A DNA stretch of 64,000 bases from Bimastos eiseni (Eukaryota; Annelida; Clitellata; Crassiclitellata; Lumbricidae), in assembly GCA_959347315.1 (NCBI GenBank), contig OY365818.1:919964-983963 (forward strand), in the 5' to 3' direction. Numbering within the stretch: position 1 is the stretch's first letter; each line of letters starts with the position of its first letter. A model generated the notes under the pieces. The model had not been told where the DNA came from and did no database searches. It saw only the letters and a program-made list of their open reading frames with translations. Of the stretch, positions 1 through 11,636 are shown in pieces. The position numbers and the translations under genes were made by a program.

Positions 1-1026
1 GACGTTACAGGCCAACCGCTCTTACCACACACTGGCACACCGGTTGTGTGATTTATGGTTACACCCAATGATATTGATAAATCTCTTGCCACCGACCGAA
101 TTGTTTGATGTGCTGACAAACTTCTTAATACCAAACAAAGCAAGAAGAAGCCGCTGATTACATACTTAGAGCAAAATCGACCAGTGCATGAGAAAATCAA
201 CAACAATTATTACTTGACGGAAGTATGTCAGTGGACACCATCACAGTTCCCAAGATGAAGCAAGGTGGGATGGTCTATAGAACAATGGGGGGGAGGCAAA
301 CTTTCAGTGATTCTAACATCAATTGCCCGTTTTCTCAACCGCTTAACAGCCAATCGTTTTGTTGCATGCGGAACAGATGTTCCTTTGGGTCCACCCTTTG
401 TCACTGACTGTGCATCCAACAGCGTATTATGTATTACTGTACTGCTATGGGTAACCATAAAGCTTATTGATTGATGTTAAAATAATGTCAGTTTTAACCA
501 ATAATGGCAAAACAAATAAGCAAAACAGTGAAGAGTATTCACTCATTCTTTCATTTCGATAATTTCTATACCACCTCCTCAAGGGAAACTACTTAAAGGT
601 GCTCCCAGCCCAGCCACGGCCAAAAAGAAATGACTTTAGCACCTTACAATAGGTAGGTAGATCATTGTAAGGGGGAAGACGAAAGGCAACCGGGAGCCCA
701 TTCTAGGTGGATGGACCAACCACTGAGAAAACTCGATGCAGCATTAGCGACGAGCGTACTCTGGACACCAGAAGCTCGCCTTTAGCATAAGAGCGCAGAG
801 ATTTACGCGAAAAGAGTTCAGACACCGGACGACACAGTTCAATCAAGTAGGATGGCTCACAATATATATATTTATATATAACGTATATTTTATATATACA
901 CTTATAAGCTTCAAGAGCCACCAGCGGTGGGCCCACGCATAAGTGTGCAACCAACCAATGGATTCCCGTTGACAGCTGACAGGTGACATGGATAAATTGA
1001 ATCTTGAATGTTCTATTGTTGTACAG
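1..1026. other. Gene-poor leader region
   Basis: No gene is recognised. Positions 2-172 hold an open stretch on the + strand (ends with TGA) that matches no family I know. Positions about 845-900 are (TA)-rich. Positions about 898-985 on the - strand hold one copy of a dispersed repeat that recurs near 32500 and 61555. Confidence 0.4.
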
Positions 1027-1340
1027 AAGTCTCCGCTGCGGATGTTGAGGTTAAAGTGCCAATCGGTTACGTTACAATGCCAACGCCCACATCCAAGTGG
1101 ATCATCATAATGCAACGCATTAACGGACTCCTCAGCTTCAACAGAACCTGGAATCAATATAGGAATGGATTTCGATCTTTAGGGGCACAGGATGAGTTTT
1201 GGCTTGGAAATGAAATAATCCATCGTTTGACCAACGGTAGCATCTATTCCTTTCGTATAGAGGTACTCACTAATTGAGACCGAGATATTTAACTCTGTAA
1301 ACTTCAGAGTACCTATTTATCGCAATATGTCGGTGAACAA
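1027..1340 (+). pseudogene. Fibrinogen-related (FReD) exon, decayed
   Basis: The translation carries the core of a fibrinogen C-terminal domain: a W-x-x-x-x-Q-R segment, then S-F-x-R-x-W-x-x-Y-x-x-G-F, then EFWLGNE-x-I-H-x-L-T. A likely acceptor (tattgttgtacag) ends at 1026. The frame is cut by TGA at 1275-1277, exactly where the family usually has a tryptophan after L-T-N/D. Homology then resumes in another frame (F-N-S-V-N-F-R-V), so at least one nonsense change and one frameshift are present. Only the N-terminal half of the domain is visible; the cysteine-rich calcium-binding half is absent. FReD proteins are secreted lectin-like or clotting-related molecules; this copy is unlikely to work. 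It could also be one exon of a gene reaching left of the window whose stop is real, but the out-of-frame continuation argues for decay. Confidence 0.7.
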
Positions 1341-2155
1341 GCGAGGAAATAATCTTAAAAATTGTGGGAACGCGGGGTGGATCGAAAATTGGTTTTGGGA
1401 AATAGGATTGCTTTCAAAATGTTGATTGCAACACACGTGCAGAAATTGCAATAAGTCCAATTATTTAGATTCGTTGGACGGATCAGAGATTCGTTGGAAT
1501 TATGGAAGGAGTTATTTGCTAAGATTATTATTATTTATTATTTTTAATCAGCATTTCTATTGCGCCAGTATATAATGCCAATCAGTCGACAGAGCGTCAA
1601 ATCCACAGCGCGATCCGGTCAATCGCAGCATGTACAGGAGGCGGAGTAGCTATTGCTGTCGAATGATTCCAAAACCTTTATGATGAACTGGAAATGATAA
1701 GGAATGTATGTGTTATTGTGTGTGTTAGGGCAGTGGAGGAAACGCTTGGATAAAAGTATGGCTTCTACTTCACCGCAAGAAATTTATTAACTGCTTTTCA
1801 TAGTTTGTCAGCAATAGAGTATAGTTGCAGCCCGTAGACACATGATAATATATACATTGTATGATCATCTCTATTGGATGGGCCTCGAACAGGGAGCAGC
1901 ATCACATGAAGCGGTAGACCTAACAAGATAAACATGCTAGCTGCTCAGCATGAAATTCATCTCACACCACACCGGTTCGATCTGGTTCTTTAAACATTCG
2001 GATCAATCTTGAATCGTCATACACCGGGCATATCGTGCCTCTTCTTTCATTACACGTCATTCGCTTCCTGTCTTTACTAGCAAAGTAATTCAAGTAGGGT
2101 CATCGACATAATATTAGATCTACAAATAGCTAGAAACCTCAATTGATAAATCAGT
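1341..2155. other. No gene seen
   Basis: AT-rich sequence without a convincing open frame, splice-bounded exon or repeat array. Confidence 0.4.
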
Positions 2156-2260
2156 AATGTCATGTAATGCACTGTAACGTAATGTAAATGTAATGTGATG
2201 TAATGAAGCACTTATATAGCGCCACTCAAATCAGAGGCGCTCAAGACTCAACACAAAGCT
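2156..2260 (-). repeat. LINE-type 3' tail with (ATTAC)n
   Basis: Read on the - strand this is GAGCGCCTCTGA, a short spacer, GAGTGGCGCTATATAAGTG, then CATTAC repeats. The same order occurs at 60627-60692 directly after a reverse-transcriptase C-terminus, so this is taken as a truncated 3' end of the same retrotransposon family. Confidence 0.6.
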
Positions 2261-2330
2261 AAACAGTAGTTCGGTCATGGGTTCACATCCATCCAGGGAT
2301 TGGATTTTAAAAATTATTTATCCAATGGCC

Positions 2331-2421
2331 CACATTGGCGTACCACATTGGCGTACCACATTGGCGTACCACATTGGCGCACCACATTGGCGCACCACAT
2401 TGGCGCACCACATTGGCGTAC
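2331..2421 (+). repeat. 13-bp tandem repeat, 7 copies
   Basis: The unit is CACATTGGCGTAC with a GTAC/GCAC variant. The 39-bp frame period gives an artificial open frame. Confidence 0.85.
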
Positions 2422-2568
2422 CATTCAGCTTATATGTATATGATATGCACTGACCAACACTGTAAACAGTATCAGTTAGTGAGCAAGATCAGACGTCTAT
2501 GCAGACGAGTGCCAACAGTTTCAACGCCTGGACCCATCCGGTTATGTGTTATAATAAAATACAAACAT

Positions 2569-2719
2569 TAGAGGCAGCGATCCCGGGGGTGGGTGGGTTG
2601 AGGGGACAATCCCCCCCACCTTTTGCAGAGAGGGGAAACGTTATACGTGTGTCCCACCCACATTTCCTACCCCTCTCATTGGATGTCCTCCCACCTGTCA
2701 AACAAGATCGCCGCCTTTG
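2569..2719 (+). mobile_element. hAT-type MITE, diverged copy
   Basis: The ends are TAGAGGCAGCGATC and, on the other strand, CAAAGGCGGCGATC. Flanks ACAAACAT and ACAGGTAT look like a decayed 8-bp target duplication (5 of 8 match). The interior aligns in reverse orientation with the element at 63319-63463 (shared stretch around AGAGAGGGGA and the terminal GATCGCCGCCT). Confidence 0.6.
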
Positions 2720-3785
2720 ACAGGTATGTCGACGGAAACTCCTGGTCCCTAGGCAGAGAAGCGTTTCTTCATCCATATCCATCTATGTCCGTCAAAGTCA
2801 ATGTCCGTCAATGTCCACCAGGCGACTGGTCAGGCGGTCAGTCGATCAGTATCACGTGCTTCACACTGACATATGGATGTGCACATGTCAAGTGCAAATG
2901 AAGCTACTTACTTACTTACTTAATTGGCGACGTTGTCGTCTGAATGCATGCATCGATTTGTCAGTGTGTAGCCGGGAGAGCATGGCTTGCGCCAACATTA
3001 TTTATATAGCGTTGCTTTAGTCAATCCAAAGGTTATTCATAATTATAGAAAGAAGCATCATTATTAAGATCAGCTCAAAGTCTGAAGTGAGATCGAGTTC
3101 AGTATGCGTTTCAAAGGAGATGGTAGTCATGCCTCACTATCGATCTCAGCTAGTGTACGGTTAGCGAATTCGATTTATAAGGTTGTGGTTACTGTGTGTT
3201 AGCTACAGGTAACTAGGCGTGTGGTGTGCCATTAACATTAGAATAGAAATAAAAAGCAATCCATTAAAACACAACTGCCTATGTTCCTCGTGATTACTCA
3301 CCAACCGTGTCCCATCATACATTTACTTTATTTTGATGCCTATTATTATGAGTCACGTAGGATGATTATTTCTTATTTTTCTCCCTGTGCACGGTGTGAG
3401 GAGTCAAGCAAATTACCCGGTTGAATTGTCCTCTTCTTCACAGTAACTAGTTGAATTGCAACGAAAGATAAATGGGCTTAGATCCCCCCGCGGGGCATAT
3501 AAATAACGTTTGAAAATGAATTATCTTACAGATTACAATCATAACTATATAATTTCAGCATAAATTTTAGTTTAAGAAATTAGCAGATAGCATCTTAACA
3601 TCTGTTCGTCTCTTCAATCAACAGCAGACATTTCGTGAGTCTTAAAATACGTATGAATCTGTTTTCTTTCCATTAGCGAAGAATAGGAACATCGAGTAAG
3701 GCCTGTAACTAAACTCTCATTTCGAATTTAAAACCATTTTGCAAATTTTGGAAGAAACACATACTTTTATTTATTTTTATATTAC
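2720..3785. other. No gene seen
   Basis: Unique-looking sequence. Positions 2770-2870 share phrases such as CCATATCCATCTATGTCCGTC with 11285-11370, so a second dispersed repeat is possible. No exon is supported. Confidence 0.35.
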
Positions 3786-4005
3786 CAAAATTTGATATCG
3801 CCCTTCTTCCAACATTTTTTGCTCAGAAGTGCATACACATGCCTCGACCGCGCAATAGCAGTTGTACTGCAGAGCAATAATAGTGCGCGAAGGACTTGCT
3901 CAAGGTCCCTACACAGTGACTCCCCGGACGAGGGTCGAACCCCCTCGCTCAGCACACACTGAACGTCACTGGCTGACCGCCCTAATCGATCGGCCACTGT
4001 GCCAC
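3786..4005 (-). mobile_element. tRNA-derived SINE (copy 1)
   Basis: On the - strand it starts GTGGCACAGTGGCCGATCG, which contains an A-box-like TGGC-x-x-AGTGG, and has a B-box-like GGTTCGACCC about 60 bases on. The body GGGACCTTGAGCAAGTCC and the end GGGCGATATCAAAT are shared with 8850-9073 and 24677-24856. It lies about 145 bases upstream of the intact serpin start. Confidence 0.8.
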
Positions 4006-4148
4006 ATATAGCGCCACTCAAAAGAAAATAACCAGAGGTGCGATCAACTGTAGTGAAACTACATCAGACTAAGACTAGTTATGCAGCGAGGGTGACAATA
4101 CAGTGAGTAAAAATTATTGTGCTTTTTGTTATTTTAAATCAGGTAAAG

Positions 4149-5399
4149 ATGGTCCGCTGTTTTGGAAACTTCGTAGCTGCATTTTGTCTGTTTGCGATCG
4201 CACCGTGTTTCTGTGACACGGAGTCTGATGTGAGTCTTGATGACCGTTACAACACAACTATCAAATCCATAGTTAACATCCTGTGGAAGAGTTTTGAGAA
4301 TGAAATCCGAAATAAGTCCAACGCTCTGCTCTTTGCAATTCCGTCTGCGATCGATATAAATTTCATCAACAAAGTGTTGGATAAAGAAATGAAGGCAAAC
4401 ATTATGAAGTCACTTCCTCTGTACGATCGCTTTCACGTTGATTTAGAAACAGTTGACTACAGGCTGAACAACCAGGAAATACGTTTCAAGACTATTTATC
4501 ACGGAGAGTTGGATGAAATGAATGAGAGAATGCTCGTCGGTCTCGCGTACAGTAAGCTGTCAAAATTCAACAAAGATCGTTACAAGCTCATTATAAGTAA
4601 TATGGAGGATCCAGTGAAGACATTTAACAACCTATATTATGGTACAATTATACCAACTGGGTTGGGTATCAATTGTGACGTAAGAAACTGCGCATATCCA
4701 AGGATACTTTGGCCCCGTGAAGGTCCACGTGAAGGTGCACCATTCGCGATCCTCACTCTAGCCTCTTGGAACATCGAATCAGTTGATGGATTCACGTGGA
4801 CTGAAGAGGTTGATTTTCATCTCTCAGATACGTCGGCAGTCCAGGTCAACGCCGCTCGTGGTTTGAGTGATTTCGACTACGCTGAATTCAGATATCCAAA
4901 GCTAAACGGTTGCACGGGCAGAGTCATTCGGATGCCCTACAAGTGGAACCTTAACCTGACTTTTGTGATTCCATCAGATAAAGAAATGTGCGGTTCATCG
5001 GAGGAATTGTGGAAGAATGTTCAAAATGTTAATCTTAATGCATTGAAGTATAAAAGTCGATCAATGTTTGGGAGCATTCCACTTTTCAAAGTGTCTGCAG
5101 ATATCGATTTGAGAAAGAAACTAGAGGGTACAGTTCTGGCACAAGCTTACAATCGACCATCGTCCACATTGTTCAATACTGTCGCCTTCCAAGCGGCAGA
5201 AGTAAACTTCAATCCACGGATTCCGAAGAGCACGCCAACCCCAACAACCATTCCTGATGATCAAACCTCAATATTTATGGCAGAGCGTCCATTTTTCTTC
5301 GCCTTGTATGATGAGATCAGTCAAATGTTTATTTTCACTGGTCTCATCAACAATCCGGGCTGCACCAGTAAATGCCATATGTATGAAATAGTAAATTAG
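4149..5399 (+). CDS. Secreted serpin-like protein, probably non-inhibitory
   Basis: A single open frame of 416 residues, close to the usual serpin length of about 380-420. The start is the ATG at 4149: it follows a splice acceptor (ttttaaatcag at 4132-4142), the same arrangement is seen in both paralogs, and the in-frame ATG at 4119 lies inside that polypyrimidine tract. Residues 1-22 form a signal peptide ending F-C. Serpin landmarks follow in order: ILTLASWN (the family's 'LvNAiyFkg.W' strand), the 'T..F' segment, RVIRMPYKWNLNLTFVIPSD (the 'LPY...l.iiLP' block), PLFKVSADIDLRKKL, then EVN, and the C-terminal ERPFFFALYDE...FTGLINNP signature. The hinge that inhibitory serpins need (EEGTEAAAAT after EVN) is replaced by a proline/threonine-rich stretch, so inhibition of proteases is unlikely. 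A 12-bp tandem duplication gives REGPREG where the paralog has REG. A poly(A) signal AATAAA is at 5561-5566. Confidence 0.85.
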   Translation: MVRCFGNFVAAFCLFAIAPCFCDTESDVSLDDRYNTTIKSIVNILWKSFENEIRNKSNALLFAIPSAIDINFINKVLDKEMKANIMKSLPLYDRFHVDLETVDYRLNNQEIRFKTIYHGELDEMNERMLVGLAYSKLSKFNKDRYKLIISNMEDPVKTFNNLYYGTIIPTGLGINCDVRNCAYPRILWPREGPREGAPFAILTLASWNIESVDGFTWTEEVDFHLSDTSAVQVNAARGLSDFDYAEFRYPKLNGCTGRVIRMPYKWNLNLTFVIPSDKEMCGSSEELWKNVQNVNLNALKYKSRSMFGSIPLFKVSADIDLRKKLEGTVLAQAYNRPSSTLFNTVAFQAAEVNFNPRIPKSTPTPTTIPDDQTSIFMAERPFFFALYDEISQMFIFTGLINNPGCTSKCHMYEIVN

Positions 5400-5929
5400 C
5401 TGGAGTTTTACTCTGTAAGGTTTATGACTTATTTCTGATTATGCAATATTTTTTGACAATTGTCAGCAAATTACACAATTGGTATATTAATTTGGTAGAT
5501 TACATTTGCCTAATGAACTGAATCACCTTAACATAAAATTTGGTCATCTGTTGGATTATTAATAAATTCTCGAAGAATTGTTTTGCCTCTGTATGCAGAG
5601 CCATATGATTTAATCAAGCTAAACATTGACATCGATGACAACAATCACAGGTATGCACGCATCACCTGTCAATAGATATCACGCATTTAGGCCTATATAG
5701 CGCGTTTAGGTGCGCTACGAGGACGTAGTTAATGCAGTGTTAGTGGGCGTGTTTACACTGATGTAGTGCTATTTTGTAGAAGTGCCCGCCATACAAATTT
5801 CTGAACTGTGTTGCGAAGATCTGATGGGCTGCTTCATACAAGCACTCTGAATAGAAAACCCGTAGGGCACTAGATAAATGCTTGATTACAACACAATACA
5901 TATTAAGGACCTCTCTTTAAAGCGACACC

Positions 5930-7955
5930 CTCATTTAAACCCTCCATTGACACTATCTTTTGATATATTCCATTGACACCCTCTTTCGACACCCTCCATT
6001 GGCATTTCCATTGGCACTCTCTTTTGACACAATGCATTGACACCCTCTGTTGACACATTCTATTGTCACCCTCTTCTGACACCCTCCATTGACACCATCC
6101 GTTGACACTCCCTTTTGACACATTCCATTGACACTTACTTTTGACACATTCCACTGAAACTTACTTTTGACAAATTCCATTGACACCCTCTTTTGTCACA
6201 CACCATTGGCTCCGGCATTTGACACTCTCCATTGATATTGTCTTTTGAAACATTCCATTGACACTCTCTTTAGACACACTCCAATGACACCCTTTTTTGA
6301 TACACCGCATTGACACCCTGACTGAGACCATCCATTGACACTCTCCGTTTACACCCTCTTTTGATACTTTCGATTGACACCCTCTTTTGATGCACTCCAT
6401 GGACATCCTCTTTTGATGCACCACATTGACACTGTCTATTGGCACCCTCCGCTGACATACTCTTTTAATACATTCAATTGACACAATATTTTGACACCCT
6501 CCATTGGTACCCTCTTTTCATACATTCCAATCACACGCTCTTTGAGTACATCCATTGACACTCTCTTATAATATATTCCATTGACACCTTCTGACATCCT
6601 CCATTGACACTATCCTCTGACACACTCCATTGACACCCTTTTTTGATACACTGCATTGACACCCTGACTGAGACCATCCATTGACACTCTCCGTTTACAC
6701 CCTCTTTTGATACTTTCGATTGACACCCTCTTTTGATGCACTCCATGGACATCCTCTTTTGATGCACCACATTGACACTGTTTATTGGCACCCTCCGCTG
6801 ACATACTCTTTTAATACATTCAATTGACACAATATTTTGACACCCTCCATTGGTACCCTCTTTTCATACATTCCATTAACACGCTTTTTGAGTACATCCA
6901 TTGACACTCTCTTATAATATATTCCATTGACACCTTCTTCTGACATCCTCCATTGACACTATCCTCTGACAAATTCCATTGACACCTTCTTTCGACAAAT
7001 TCCATTAACACCGTCTTTTGACACCCTTCAATGACACACTTTTTTGATACACTCCATTGACAACCTCGTTTGATAGACTCCATTGACACCCTGTTTCGAC
7101 ACACTAAATTGACACCGTCTTTTTATATATCCCATTGACGCCTTATTTTGACAACCTCCATTAACACACTTTTTCGATACACTACATTGACAACCGCTTT
7201 TCATACACTCCATTGACACCTTCTTTCGACACACTTCATTTACACCGTTTATTGACACATTCCATTGTCACCCTCTTTTAACGCATTCCTCTGATGCCCT
7301 ATTTTGACACCTCCATTGACACCTTTCTTTGATACATGCCATTGTCACCCTCTTTTAACGCATTCCTCTGATACCCTATTTTGACACCTCCATTGACACC
7401 TTACTTTGATACATGCCATTGACACCCTCTTTTGACACACTCCACTGACACCCTCTTTTGACACCCTCCATTGACACCGTGTATTGGCACCCTCCATTGA
7501 CACCCTCTTTTGACACCCTCCATTTATACCCTCCATTGACACTATCTTTTAATATACTCCATTGACACCTTTTTTCGACACCCTCCATTGACACCTTCCA
7601 TTGGCACTCTCTTTTGATACAATGCATTGACATCCTCTGTTGACACATTCTATTGACACCCTCTTCTGACACCCTCCATTTACACCGTCCGTTGACACTC
7701 TCCATTGACAGACTCCTTTGATGCACTCCATTGACACCAAGTTTTGACACCCTCCATTGCCACACTCCTTTAATACATTCCATTGACACCGTCTTTTGAC
7801 ATCCTCCATTGACACCCTTTTTTGATATACTCCATTGACACCCTCTCTGAGACCATCCATTGACACTCTCCATTGACACCCTCTTTTGATACTTTTGATT
7901 GACGCCCTCTTTTGATACATGCCATTGACACCCTCTTTTGACACACTCCATTGAA
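5930..7955. repeat. 26-bp minisatellite, about 78 units
   Basis: The unit is close to CCATTGACACCCTCTTTTGA plus CACATT. Because 3 x 26 = 78 bases, all frames on the - strand stay open for long runs (V-S-M-E-C-V-K-R-G-C-Q-W), which are not genes. A higher-order copy is present: 6289-6530 recurs at 6627-6870, offset 338 bases = 13 units. A second block near 5985-6130 is similar to 7570-7720, and a 78-bp duplication lies at 7261-7420. The array fills the interval between serpin copies 1 and 2. Confidence 0.9.
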
Positions 7956-8849
7956 AGATTCAATTCAAACGATCAGTTTATCTAACAGTCACACGAGGAA
8001 AGGTTATGATTGGCCCTCTTGATGGAAGATGTACTGGATAAATCAACGACCTCTGGTAAGTCTTCTTTGCAAGTACCTGCGTAGGTTTTTTGAACCATCA
8101 TACCGCAAAAATAAATGTGAGAAGGAATTAGCTTGTGATTGGATTTTAGTTTCACAAGGCAGTCGGTCACGTTGCTGTAAGAGTCATTGCCTTAGACTGT
8201 ATACAGTTTAAGCAATAGTTTACAGCGATTAAGAAGTTATTAGATCATACTATTATTGCATTTAAGGCTATCGTTTACCGCGCTCTAGAAGTCATTCCGT
8301 GAGACTGTGTTGCATTTTAATTTGTAGTGACGCCTTAGATGTTTGGAGATTGCGATTGCAGGAAAGGTATTGGTCAAGTTTGTTGCAGAAAATAAATATA
8401 GAGACAATGTTAAAGGCATACTTGCATCACATGCATTATGGTCTCAAACGATCTGCCTTAAATACCTTACTCTAGCGCCAGCATGACACAGTTCTGTCTG
8501 ATTATCATCTTTATAAAGTTCATGTAAGTCTTCGCCATTTCTGACCTCGTGATGAGCAATTTTTATCAACTGAAAATTACTAAATGCAATTGAGCGAGCA
8601 ATCGTATGTGTCTATATGTCATGAATGCGTGTTCTGTGGTGTGATTAAATGGACGAGGCAGATAGGCAACTGTTCCGGGGGCAGATAGGCAACTGTTCCG
8701 GGGGCAGATGGGCAACTGTTCCATGGGCAAATGGGCGATTGTTCCAAGGTCTGAGTGTTCGCTCCTTTCTCCAGTCCACTCGAGTCTCCAGCCGATTTCA
8801 TACAATTTCCGTGAGCTGTCGTTTCGTGACCAAATGATTTTGAACAAAT
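7956..8849. other. Intergenic, with a 24-bp x4 repeat at 8655-8745
   Basis: Positions 8655-8745 carry about four copies of a 24-base unit containing GCAGATAGGCAACTGTTCC. An ATG at 8030 reads 11 codons to a GTAAGT at 8057, but nothing else supports a gene. Around 8280-8370 there is a diverged copy of the GCGCTCGTGAATAAGC dispersed repeat. Confidence 0.4.
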
Positions 8850-9073
8850 TGAAATTTGATATCGCCCTTCTTCTAACATCTTCTGCTGAGAACTGCACAC
8901 GCCTCGACAGCGCAATTTCAGCTGTAATGCAGAGCAATTGTGCGCGAAGGACTTGCTCAAGGTCCTTACACAGTGACTGACGCCTCGGACGAGGGGCGAA
9001 CCCGCTCACTCCGAGCACACTGAGTGTTACGGGCCGGGCCGACCGCTCTAACCGATCAGCCACCGTGCCGCAC
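8850..9073 (-). mobile_element. tRNA-derived SINE (copy 2)
   Basis: Same family and orientation as 3786-4005: GTGCGGCACGGTGGCTGATC head, B-box-like GGGTTCGCCCC, GGACCTTGAGCAAGTCC body, GGGCGATATCAAATTT end. It lies about 215 bases upstream of serpin copy 2. Confidence 0.8.
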
Positions 9074-9288
9074 AATGATTGTCTTTCGGTTCATAACACC
9101 ACCAATCCACCACTTCGTGTGACTTCAAATTAGAACTGAGCACATTCTATAATGGAATATTTGATAGAAAATACATATGTTGCACACGAACTATGAATAC
9201 ATGCCACGAAAATCGATAACAGAATCCCGTAAAAGTTACAAAAAAGCTGTGCTTATTTTAAGTTTATGGTATGTTTTCATTTAGGAAA

Positions 9289-10461
9289 ATGGCAACTAAT
9301 TGGTGGCTTCCATTAGCAATTTTTAGTCTCTGCTGGACTTTAGTCAATTCCAACGATTCACGTTACAACAGTACCTTAATTTCATGCTGTGGAAGATATT
9401 TTGTGGTAAACAAATACCACGAATGAAATACGAGATAATATCAATACGCTGATGTTTACAATCCCTCTGTCGAGAGATTTGTTATTAATTGATGATATGT
9501 TGAACGAGGAACAGTAGAAGATGTTTAGGAAGTCACTACCGTTGTACGAAAGTTTAGATAACGACCTTGGAGCTGTTGAGAATGAGGTCATCAGAGCATC
9601 GATGCGTGAAATGAGATTCAAGACAATTTACCACGGAAAGATTGAATCACTTGTTAAAAGAATGTCATGCCGTTTCGCTCCACACAAATCTGATTTTCAA
9701 AATGAGCGTGTCTTCCTCGTTCAAACGGAATCACAACTGGTGGAACAAGTTGAGAACAGCTTTATTGGTTTCATCTGTGAAGTCAGGTACTGCGTTATTC
9801 GTGAGATTCTATCCAGTAAAGTGCCTTTCGTGGTTCTCACGTTGGCCACTTGGAATATCTCATCGTGTGAGGGAATGCATCGTGGTTTCATGTGGTATGA
9901 TGTTGTTAAGTTTGCCCTGTCTGAGACGTCATCCATAGACGTCAGAGTCATGCGATGTTACGGAACCTACGATTACACAGAATTCAAGTATCCGAGGCTA
10001 AACGGTTGCACTGGAAGGGTCGTTCGTTTGCGCTACAAGGCGAGCTTCAACATGACATTTGTGATTCCATCAGACAACAAGATGTGCAGTTCATCGGAGG
10101 ACCTGTGGAAGAATGTCCAGAGTGTCAATCTTAATGGACTGAATAATGAAAGGCGAACCTTCTTTCTGAGAATTTCGCTTTCAGGGTTTCCGCGAAAATC
10201 GACTTGAAGATGAAATTGACGGGTACAGTTTTGGCTCAGGCTTTCGATCAAGATACTTCAGGAGTGTATAATGCTCTGGCCTTGCAAGCTGCAGAAGTTA
10301 CTTTCAATCCGGAAATTTTTAACAAGAACTGGCCAACTCCCTCTTTTGGGGCAGATACTTTTCAGGCGGAACGTCCGTTTTACTTCGGTCTTTATAATTC
10401 TTCGACGCAATCGCCGATCTTTGCCTCTCTTATCAACAAAATAATGAATGCAATTGGATAG
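9289..10461 (+). pseudogene. Serpin-like paralog 2, inactivated
   Basis: Starts like copy 1: acceptor tttcatttag, GAAA, then ATG at 9289 and a signal peptide (MATNWWLPLAIFSLCWTLVNS). The frame is lost near 9380 (reads to TGA at 9424), homology resumes in another frame, is stopped by TAG at 9515-9517, runs open 9521-10207 through the RFKTIYHG, LTLATWN and RLNGCTGRVVRLRYK blocks, shifts again near 10190-10205, and ends with QAAEVTFNPE and AERPFYFGLYN. It is more diverged from copy 1 than copy 3 is. As in copy 1 the inhibitory hinge is missing. A poly(A) signal AATAAA is at 10640-10645. Confidence 0.85.
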
Positions 10462-11636
10462 AGATTGTTTTACAAACGTTACATTTGGCTCTTCTTGATT
10501 TTAGAAATTTCAGTATTTACAAGCAGATGCATTTAAATTTAGGTCAAGGTTTTCATCGTCATTTAAATATGGGAAAACTTTTAAGTAAATGTTATTTAGC
10601 CCTTTAGTTATTCTTTAACATCAAGAACACCTCTTTGGCAATAAATAATTAAGTCTTGATTTCGGAATAACGGCTCTACTAGCTAAGAGTGTGATGAGCA
10701 AGACACTTGATTTTCGTTGCAAGATTTGTTATCCAAAGTTGCAACAGGAAACTGATTTTTGCAATACGATGAAAGGACATATCCAGAAAATGGGTTTAGT
10801 TGCAGAGCGCATTCAGATATTCAAATAAGTTTTATGCAAAGGTGCCAAAAACATCACTCTCGATGCGTCTGATAACCTGAAATGGTTTACTTATATTATG
10901 ACAATTGTTGTCTAATATTGCGCAGTCATTAACAACACGTGTATTGATGGTATCATTATGAGTATATGTTACATTCAATTTAGGTCATAATTTCAATATA
11001 TTCTTGCTTTAAACATCGAAGGGACAAACTTGTGAAATCTTGTGCATATGAAGTGCTGGAGTTGGTGATCTAAGTTATATTAAAAGTTATTTTCTAGTGA
11101 GCGAGTTAACTTATTGCTTGATTCATATAATTATCTGCAACAGTTGCTGACTTGCAAATGGCGACCATACACGTTATGATAACATTTTCAAAATATATGC
11201 AAGTAAGTCTACTTATCATGCGAAACGTCTTTAGGATATGCTAATCGCTTACTTAAACAGGTGCCTCTGCTAATCCCCTTCTGTTCCTTCGCCCATATCC
11301 ATCTAAGTCCGTCAACGAATCTCTGTCCATCTGGCAACTGCATGGAAAGTCGATCAGTCTGTTCCGGTAACACGCGTAGAACCTGAATTGCTGGACGCTG
11401 ACGTCACGGAACCTATTCAATAACCATCGTAATAAACATTGCAGCGGTATAATTGTGGTATTCAGAGAGTCCTACGTACGCGTCGTATGTGTGCTATGAA
11501 TTCGTATAAAGTAAAGTTTGTTACTTGAATTGTATACATAATTCAGAGTGTCCTACTGATCGACGGGGATCAACAGAAATTAAAAGAGTAATAAAAAGAT
11601 ACTTAGTGCAGCATCGTCGTCGTCATAATCATCACA
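10462..11636. other. Intergenic, no gene seen
   Basis: AT-rich 3' flank of serpin copy 2. The only recognisable feature is the possible dispersed repeat at about 11285-11400 that resembles 2770-2870. Confidence 0.4.

Noticed and set aside
2..172. Open + frame at the left edge (LHPMILINLLPPTELFDVL)
   Set aside because: Protein-like but with no recognisable family, start or splice site, and cut by the window edge.
4101..4142. GTGAGT at 4103 and acceptor at 4142 as a 40-base intron
   Set aside because: Too short for a normal spliceosomal intron; a more distant leader exon is likelier.
4119..4148. Upstream in-frame ATG giving a longer serpin N-terminus
   Set aside because: It lies within the acceptor's polypyrimidine tract and would spoil the signal peptide; paralogs start at the equivalent of 4149.
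5903..7963. Overlapping - strand ORFs such as Q-K-R-V-S-M-E-C-V-K-R
   Set aside because: Produced by the 26-bp minisatellite (78-bp frame period); several frames are open at once.
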